DNA of 6,775 nucleotides from assembly GCA_947372155.1 (NCBI GenBank), contig CANBSM010000056.1, forward strand, positions 1-6,775. The letters are read 5' to 3'. A program made the position numbers and the translations under genes. The first letter of the stretch is position 1; each line of letters begins with the position of its first letter. Shown in pieces: positions 1 to 3,809 of this stretch. Origin of the DNA: Burkholderiaceae bacterium (GTDB lineage: Bacteria; Pseudomonadota; Gammaproteobacteria; Burkholderiales; Burkholderiaceae). The notes beneath the pieces were generated by a model. The model was given only the letters and a program-made list of their open reading frames with translations. It did no database searches and was not told the origin of the DNA.

Positions 1-27
1 AATTGAAAAATTAAAGAGGAAATCATC

Positions 28-300
28 ATGGCGTTTGGAAAGAAACCCGATTTCAAAAAGAAACCAGCTCAGAACCCATTGTTCAAGCGTAAGCGTTATT
101 GCCGTTTCACTGTTGCTGGCGTAGAACAGATTGATTACAAAGATGTAGACACATTGAAGGACTTCATTGGCGAAAACGCCAAGATCACTCCTGCTCGTTT
201 GACAGGCACAAAAGCGAAGTATCAGCGTCAATTAGACACTGCTATCAAGCGTGCTCGTTACTTGGCTTTATTGCCATTCTCCGATCAACATAAGAAATAA
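28..300 (+). CDS. rpsR: Small ribosomal subunit protein bS18
   Basis: This 90-residue protein is bS18, which sits on the 30S platform beside bS6. It starts with a basic tail rich in Lys and Arg (residues 5-23). The conserved core covers residues 35-83, including the stretches ITPARLTGT and KYQRQL and the basic helix [12 protein letters not shown]. The length is slightly more than the usual 75-90 residues because of the basic N-terminus. A good Shine-Dalgarno match (AGAGGA at 15-20) lies 7 bases before the ATG and fixes the start. A TGA at 4-6 could be the stop of an upstream gene, which in this class would be priB after rpsF, but too little is visible to say. rplI follows after 13 bp, so the two are almost certainly co-transcribed. 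Arg is encoded nearly always by CGT, as expected for a highly expressed gene. Confidence 0.98.
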   Translation: MAFGKKPDFKKKPAQNPLFKRKRYCRFTVAGVEQIDYKDVDTLKDFIGENAKITPARLTGTKAKYQRQLDTAIKRARYLALLPFSDQHKK

Positions 301-302
301 TT

Positions 303-307
303 GGGAG
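303..307 (+). promoter_or_regulatory. Ribosome binding site of rplI
   Basis: GGGAG lies six bases before the ATG at 314. It decides the start of rplI against a longer in-frame reading that begins inside rpsR at 251. The extra upstream residues do not resemble bL9, whereas the protein from 314 begins MQIILLEKV, as bL9 proteins do. Confidence 0.85.
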
Positions 308-313
308 CCCTCA

Positions 314-766
314 ATGCAAATCATTCTTCTAGAAAAAGTAACAAACTTGGGCAACCTCGGCGACGTAGTACGCGTTAAAGATGGTTTCGCTCGTAACTTC
401 TTAATCCCACAACGTAAAGCGCGTCGTGCAACTGAAGCGGCGATTGCTGACTTTGCAGTTCGTCGTGCTGAGTTGGAAAAATTAGCCGCTGAGAAATTGG
501 CTGCTGCTGAAGTAGTTGGCGCAAAGCTCAAAGACTTGGTTCTCGAAATCGGTCAAAAAGCGGGTGTTGACGGTCGTTTGTTTGGTTCTGTAACTAATCA
601 TGACATCGCTGATGCTTTGAAAGCTAAGGGCTTTGTAATTGAGAAGTCTTCAGTTCGTTTGCCTACTGGCCCATTGAAAATGGTTGGTGATCACCCTGTA
701 GCGGTTGCTGTTCATACCGACGTAGTTGCAGACATCACTATTCGTGTAGTTGGCGAGCAAGCTTAA
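314..766 (+). CDS. rplI: Large ribosomal subunit protein bL9
   Basis: This 150-residue protein is bL9, a 50S protein that binds 23S rRNA near the L1 stalk and helps keep reading frame. The RNA-binding N-domain shows the bL9 signature at residues 13-32 ([20 protein letters not shown]). A long Ala/Glu/Lys/Arg-rich connecting helix spans about residues 40-75. The C-domain follows, with the conserved [17 protein letters not shown] at residues 86-102. The length matches the family norm of about 149. The start at 314 is supported by a Shine-Dalgarno sequence and by the family N-terminus. The gene lies between rpsR and dnaB, the standard operon arrangement. The 24-bp gap to dnaB holds no hairpin terminator. 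Confidence 0.98.
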   Translation: MQIILLEKVTNLGNLGDVVRVKDGFARNFLIPQRKARRATEAAIADFAVRRAELEKLAAEKLAAAEVVGAKLKDLVLEIGQKAGVDGRLFGSVTNHDIADALKAKGFVIEKSSVRLPTGPLKMVGDHPVAVAVHTDVVADITIRVVGEQA

Positions 767-790
767 GTTTTAGATCTGTAAACTAGCCTC

Positions 791-3286
791 ATGGCTGAAT
801 CCCGTTCACGTTCCGTTACGCTGAATCCCGGCATGATGGGTTCTGGGGATGCAGTCGTGCAGGCTTTAAAAGTCCCACCGCATTCTGTAGAAGCCGAGCA
901 ATCTTTGCTCGGCGGTCTACTGATCGATAACTCCTCTTGGGATAACCTGGGTGGAGTATTAAACGACAAAGATTTCTATCGCCCCGAACATGCTTTGATA
1001 TACAAAGCAATTGCTCGTTTGGTTGGCGACAATCATCCCGCTGACGTTATTACTGTTCATGATGCTATTAAATCTGAGCAGGGTGGCGATTTAGTTGGTA
1101 TTGATTACCTAAATTCATTAGCGCAAAACACACCAAGTGCGGCGAACATTAAAGGCTATGCCGATATTGTTCGTGACCGCAGTATTTTGCGTCGCTTAAT
1201 TGAAGTTTCAGACAGCATTGTTAATTCTGCATTCGTTCCTGAAGGACGTACGGTAAGAACTTTGTTGGATGAGGCTGAATCACGCATTCTTCAGATTGGC
1301 GAAGAAGGTAGTCGCAAAGCCGACTATCTGGAGATTGAACCTTTACTCAAAGCTGTTGTGGCCCGTATTGATGAGCTCTATAACCGCCAAGGCGGTAGTG
1401 ACATCACTGGTATTGCCACAGGCTTTATTGATTTAGATAAGCAAACTAGTGGTCTGCAAAAAGGTGACTTGGTCATTGTTGCCGGAAGACCCTCAATGGG
1501 TAAGGCTCAACCACTGGATGCAAAAGTGAAAACGGTTGATGGCTGGAAGTTGATGGGTGATCTTAAGTTTGGTGATCGTCTAGCCTCTGTTGACGGTCAG
1601 CATTCGATGGTGACTGGTATTTATCCGCAAGGCCTTAAGCAGATATACAAAGTTACTTTTTCCGATGGCCGTCAAGCTGAGTGTTGCGATGAACACCTGT
1701 GGCGTGTAATGTATCGCGATTGGTCTGAGCCGCGCGTTATCAATACCGTTCGATTAATGGAAATGCTACAGTGTGTCCGATATAAAAATAGATTGTGGAT
1801 TGATCCGGTCTCAGGCGATTTCGGTCATTCGAACGCATTGCCAATTCATCCATGGGTTTTAGGTGCGTTGTTAGGTGATGGCACTCTAGCCCTATCTCAT
1901 GGATCAGTTATGTTTTCAACTAAGTCACCTGAGCTTGTAGAACGCATGAATTTGCTTGCGAACTATGAGATGGAGTTGGTGCATGCTAATGCATACGACT
2001 GGAGATTGGTTTCAAAAGAAAGAATTGCCGCTAATGGTCAAAGAGCAGCTGTAAAGATAAATTATTTTAGAGCTGCTTTAGGTGAATTGGGCGTACTCGG
2101 TTGCAGAAGTTTTGATAAATATATTCCTGCTACTTATCTAGAGGCCAACAAGAATTCTCGGCTTGCATTGTTCCAGGGCTTGATGGATACCGATGGATGG
2201 ATTGAGAAGGGGGGCTCTATTCGCTTCTGTACAGCAAGCAAGCAATTATCTGAAGATGTTGCAACTTTAGCCAGATCTCTGGGGGGCTTTTGCTCAATAG
2301 CGCATAAGCAAACTAGTTATACCTACAAGGGTGAAAAGAAGCTAGGTCGTCTAAGTTATGTTTTAAATATGAGCTTTGGCCCTGGTTTTCAAGCGTTTAC
2401 TCTGCCTGAAAAGACTGAAAGGTTAAGAGCAAGCTGGAATCGTCAGCGCAGACTTTCATTTCACAGTATTGAGCCCTCCAGAATGTCTGAGGCGCAATGT
2501 ATTTCAGTTAGTCACCCACAAAGAACTTACGTAACGAATGATTATGTCGTTACTCACAACACTGCATTTGCCTTAAATATTGCAGAGAACGTTGCACTTG
2601 CTGAAGGCTTGCCGGTTGTAGTGTTCTCGATGGAGATGTCAGGCGAACAATTGGCCGCCCGTTTGCTCGGATCAGTAGGGCGCGTAGACCAAGGCCGTAT
2701 GCGCACTGGTAAGTTGCAAGATGATGAGTGGCCACGCGTTACGGATGCAATTGCTCGCTTAAGCAATACCCAAATTTTGATTGATGAGACCGGTTCTTTA
2801 TCAAGCCTAGAATTGCGCGCACGTGCACGTCGTATTGCCAGAAACTTTGGCGGCACACTTGGCTTGGTCGTGATTGACTATTTGCAGTTGATGAGTGGCT
2901 CTGGTTCTGAAAACCGTGCAACCGAGATTTCTGAAATCTCTCGCTCACTCAAGTCACTCGCAAAAGAATTGCAGTGCCCAGTAGTGGCACTCTCCCAGTT
3001 AAATCGTGGTCTTGAGCAACGCCCTAATAAGCGCCCGATCATGTCAGATTTGCGTGAGTCCGGCGCTATTGAGCAAGATGCCGACTTAATTATGTTCATC
3101 TACCGTGATGAGGTGTATCACCCAGACACAACGACCGATAAGGGCATGGCTGAGATCATCATTGGTAAGCAGCGTAATGGTCCGATTGGTACTGTGCGCT
3201 TAAGCTGGCAAGGTCCGTACACTAAGTTCGATAACCTGGCGATGGGTTCTGTCGGTTACTCTTCTGGTGGCTACGAGCCGTTTTAA
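791..3286 (+). CDS. dnaB: Replicative DNA helicase DnaB, intein-containing precursor
   Basis: The 831-residue precursor encodes the ring-shaped hexameric helicase that unwinds DNA at the replication fork. Splicing out residues 239-590 leaves 479 residues, close to the roughly 470 of ordinary DnaB. The N-terminal helical domain (about 30-140) includes VPPHSVEAEQSLLGG. The RecA-like ATPase domain starts near 215. Its Walker A loop GRPSMGK-TAFAL is split between Lys238 and Thr591 by the intein, so the unspliced precursor should not bind ATP normally. Downstream are FSMEMS, the Walker B segment VVIDYLQLM (Asp696), and SQLNRGLEQRP followed by SDLRESGAIEQDAD. The C-terminal IIIGKQRNGP motif is also intact. 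The ATG at 791 lacks a clear Shine-Dalgarno sequence. An ATG at 833 is possible but would remove only 14 poorly conserved residues. The gene is distal in the rpsR-rplI-dnaB operon and ends in a strong terminator. Confidence 0.97.
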   Translation: MAESRSRSVTLNPGMMGSGDAVVQALKVPPHSVEAEQSLLGGLLIDNSSWDNLGGVLNDKDFYRPEHALIYKAIARLVGDNHPADVITVHDAIKSEQGGDLVGIDYLNSLAQNTPSAANIKGYADIVRDRSILRRLIEVSDSIVNSAFVPEGRTVRTLLDEAESRILQIGEEGSRKADYLEIEPLLKAVVARIDELYNRQGGSDITGIATGFIDLDKQTSGLQKGDLVIVAGRPSMGKAQPLDAKVKTVDGWKLMGDLKFGDRLASVDGQHSMVTGIYPQGLKQIYKVTFSDGRQAECCDEHLWRVMYRDWSEPRVINTVRLMEMLQCVRYKNRLWIDPVSGDFGHSNALPIHPWVLGALLGDGTLALSHGSVMFSTKSPELVERMNLLANYEMELVHANAYDWRLVSKERIAANGQRAAVKINYFRAALGELGVLGCRSFDKYIPATYLEANKNSRLALFQGLMDTDGWIEKGGSIRFCTASKQLSEDVATLARSLGGFCSIAHKQTSYTYKGEKKLGRLSYVLNMSFGPGFQAFTLPEKTERLRASWNRQRRLSFHSIEPSRMSEAQCISVSHPQRTYVTNDYVVTHNTAFALNIAENVALAEGLPVVVFSMEMSGEQLAARLLGSVGRVDQGRMRTGKLQDDEWPRVTDAIARLSNTQILIDETGSLSSLELRARARRIARNFGGTLGLVVIDYLQLMSGSGSENRATEISEISRSLKSLAKELQCPVVALSQLNRGLEQRPNKRPIMSDLRESGAIEQDADLIMFIYRDEVYHPDTTTDKGMAEIIIGKQRNGPIGTVRLSWQGPYTKFDNLAMGSVGYSSGGYEPF
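1505..2560 (+). mobile_element. Class 3 intein with homing endonuclease, in the DnaB P-loop
   Basis: This 352-residue in-frame intervening protein removes itself and joins the flanks. Intein numbering is used here. Block A begins at Ala1 (AQPLDAKVKT). Block B contains YKVTFSDGR and ends in His64-Leu-Trp66. Block F has Cys332 (AQCISV), where class 1 inteins usually have Asp. Block G is VVTHN, with Thr350, His351 and Asn352, followed by Thr as +1 residue. Ala1 together with Trp in block B, Cys in block F and Thr in block G is the WCT signature of class 3 inteins. In these the block F Cys makes the first attack, the chain transfers to the +1 residue, and Asn cyclisation finishes splicing. Blocks C, D, E and H of a LAGLIDADG endonuclease are also present. 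About half of the Arg codons are AGA or AGG, unlike the exteins, which suggests later acquisition, perhaps from a phage. Confidence 0.95.
1850..2395 (+). other. LAGLIDADG homing endonuclease domain inside the intein
   Basis: The domain interrupts the splicing fold between blocks B and F; its edges are approximate. Block C is VLGALLGDG with Asp125 (intein numbering). Block D contains Lys205-Tyr-Ile-Pro. Block E is FQGLMDTDGW with Asp230. Block H is VATLARSLGG. Both LAGLIDADG motifs keep the acidic residue that binds the catalytic metal, and the basic Lys of block D is present. There is no frameshift or stop. An active enzyme would cut intein-free dnaB alleles at the P-loop codons and let the intein be copied in by repair. 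Activity is inferred from motifs only. Confidence 0.85.
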
Positions 3287-3297
3287 AGCTATATAAG

Positions 3298-3325
3298 AAA
3301 AAGCCTCACACTGTGAGGCTTTTTT
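3298..3325. terminator. Bidirectional intrinsic terminator between dnaB and the convergent psiF-like gene
   Basis: AAAAAGCCTCACA at 3298-3310 is the exact reverse complement of TGTGAGGCTTTTT at 3312-3324. It forms a GC-rich stem closed by a small loop, with six T residues at 3320-3325. An A run on the left side gives a U tract for transcripts arriving from the minus strand too. It lies 11 bp after the dnaB stop and 30 bp beyond the stop of the convergent minus-strand gene, so it can end both. Confidence 0.93.
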
Positions 3326-3355
3326 AATACGGCAACTAAGCTCAATTGATAAAGA

Positions 3356-3622
3356 TTATTTACCGCCTTCACATTTCTTGATAGAGGCTGCTTTAGCGGC
3401 GCCATAGAGTGGCTTGCCATCTTTGCTCACTGCTTTAGCTTCGCAATCATTAGGCTTCGTATCGCCCATACATTTTTTAATTGAAGCATCTTTAGCAGCG
3501 CCATAGAGTGGCTTACCTTCTTTACTCACAGCCTTAGCTTCGCAAGCTGCTTGATCAGCGAATGCATAACTAGGAAGTGCAAAGCTGAGTGCAGCACTTA
3601 AAACGATGATGATTTTTTTCAC
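3356..3622 (-). CDS. Secreted PsiF-like repeat protein
   Basis: This gene encodes an 88-residue exported protein. Residues 1-22 form a signal peptide (KK, then a hydrophobic stretch, then SYAFA before Asp23), so the mature form of about 66 residues is probably periplasmic. The mature part is two copies of a 25-residue unit, residues 27-51 and 60-84. Each starts and ends with Cys and contains GKPLYGAAK; 23 of 25 positions are identical. The pattern of Cys, Ala, Leu-x-Gly-Ala-Ala and Cys resembles the PsiF repeat family, named after a phosphate-starvation-inducible E. coli protein of unknown biochemical role. The start chosen is GTG at 3622, preceded by a strong AAGGAGA. A longer reading from a TTG at 3661 would put 13 unrelated residues before the signal peptide. 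No Pho box was recognised upstream. The family call is moderately sure; the function is unknown. Confidence 0.85.
   Translation of the reverse strand: MKKIIIVLSAALSFALPSYAFADQAACEAKAVSKEGKPLYGAAKDASIKKCMGDTKPNDCEAKAVSKDGKPLYGAAKAASIKKCEGGK
3371..3445 (-). repeat. PsiF-like repeat, second copy
   Basis: This codes for residues 60-84, from Cys60 to Cys84, and differs from the first copy at two residues (Asp for Glu, Ala for Asp). The unit is also clearly related at the DNA level, which points to tandem duplication within the gene. Confidence 0.88.
3470..3544 (-). repeat. PsiF-like repeat, first copy
   Basis: This codes for residues 27-51, from Cys27 to Cys51, directly after the signal peptide. 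An eight-residue linker separates it from the second copy. The identical 24-residue Cys spacing in both units suggests one disulfide per repeat, though this is not shown by sequence alone. Confidence 0.88.
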
Positions 3623-3628
3623 AAAAAC

Positions 3629-3635
3629 TCTCCTT
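3629..3635 (-). promoter_or_regulatory. Ribosome binding site of the psiF-like gene
   Basis: AAGGAGA on the minus strand lies six bases before the GTG at 3622. This near-perfect Shine-Dalgarno sequence sets the start and argues against the upstream TTG at 3661. Confidence 0.88.
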
Positions 3636-3742
3636 ATGGGTGGGATTTCTTGATTAAACAAGCAAATGCTACATCTTCAATTTACTCTATAAATATCAAT
3701 TCTTTAATGAGAATTCCTTAAATAGGGAATATTAGCTCTAAG

Positions 3743-3758
3743 GTTAATAGATATTAAC
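3743..3758. promoter_or_regulatory. Perfect palindrome, possible operator upstream of the autotransporter
   Basis: GTTAATA and TATTAAC are exact inverted repeats separated by GA. The site lies 51 bp before the autotransporter ATG, about where a repressor or activator could act on its promoter. The stem is AT-rich and has no T run, so a terminator is unlikely. The binding protein, if any, is not identifiable. Confidence 0.35.
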
Positions 3759-3809
3759 TATGCAGGTAATTATCATTTCTACCAATATTTAAATCTAAAG
3801 CCCTTAGCT

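Larger units (their letters stand above)
3623..3809. promoter_or_regulatory. Divergent AT-rich intergenic region
   Basis: These 187 bases separate the divergent psiF-like and autotransporter genes and should contain both promoters. TATAAA at 3688-3693 could be a -10 element on the plus strand, but no good -35 lies at the right distance. On the minus strand, TTGATA- and TTGAAG-type hexamers occur without convincing -10 partners. No Pho box or strong Shine-Dalgarno before the autotransporter was found. No small gene was recognised here. Confidence 0.5.

Noticed and set aside
251..313. In-frame extension of rplI from an ATG inside rpsR
   Set aside because: The added 21 residues do not fit bL9. 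A good ribosome binding site at 303-307 and the family N-terminus support ATG 314.
2209..2286. Two runs of six G in the endonuclease region as slippage or programmed frameshift sites
   Set aside because: The frame is intact through both, and a shift would destroy splicing and the essential helicase. No slippery heptamer followed by a downstream hairpin was evident.
3623..3661. Longer psiF-like protein starting at TTG 3661
   Set aside because: It would place 13 non-hydrophobic residues before a clean signal peptide, and the strong ribosome binding site serves GTG 3622.
3713..3730. ATTCC/GGAAT inverted repeat as a second operator or terminator
   Set aside because: The stem is only five base pairs around an eight-base AT-rich loop, which is expected by chance in such sequence.
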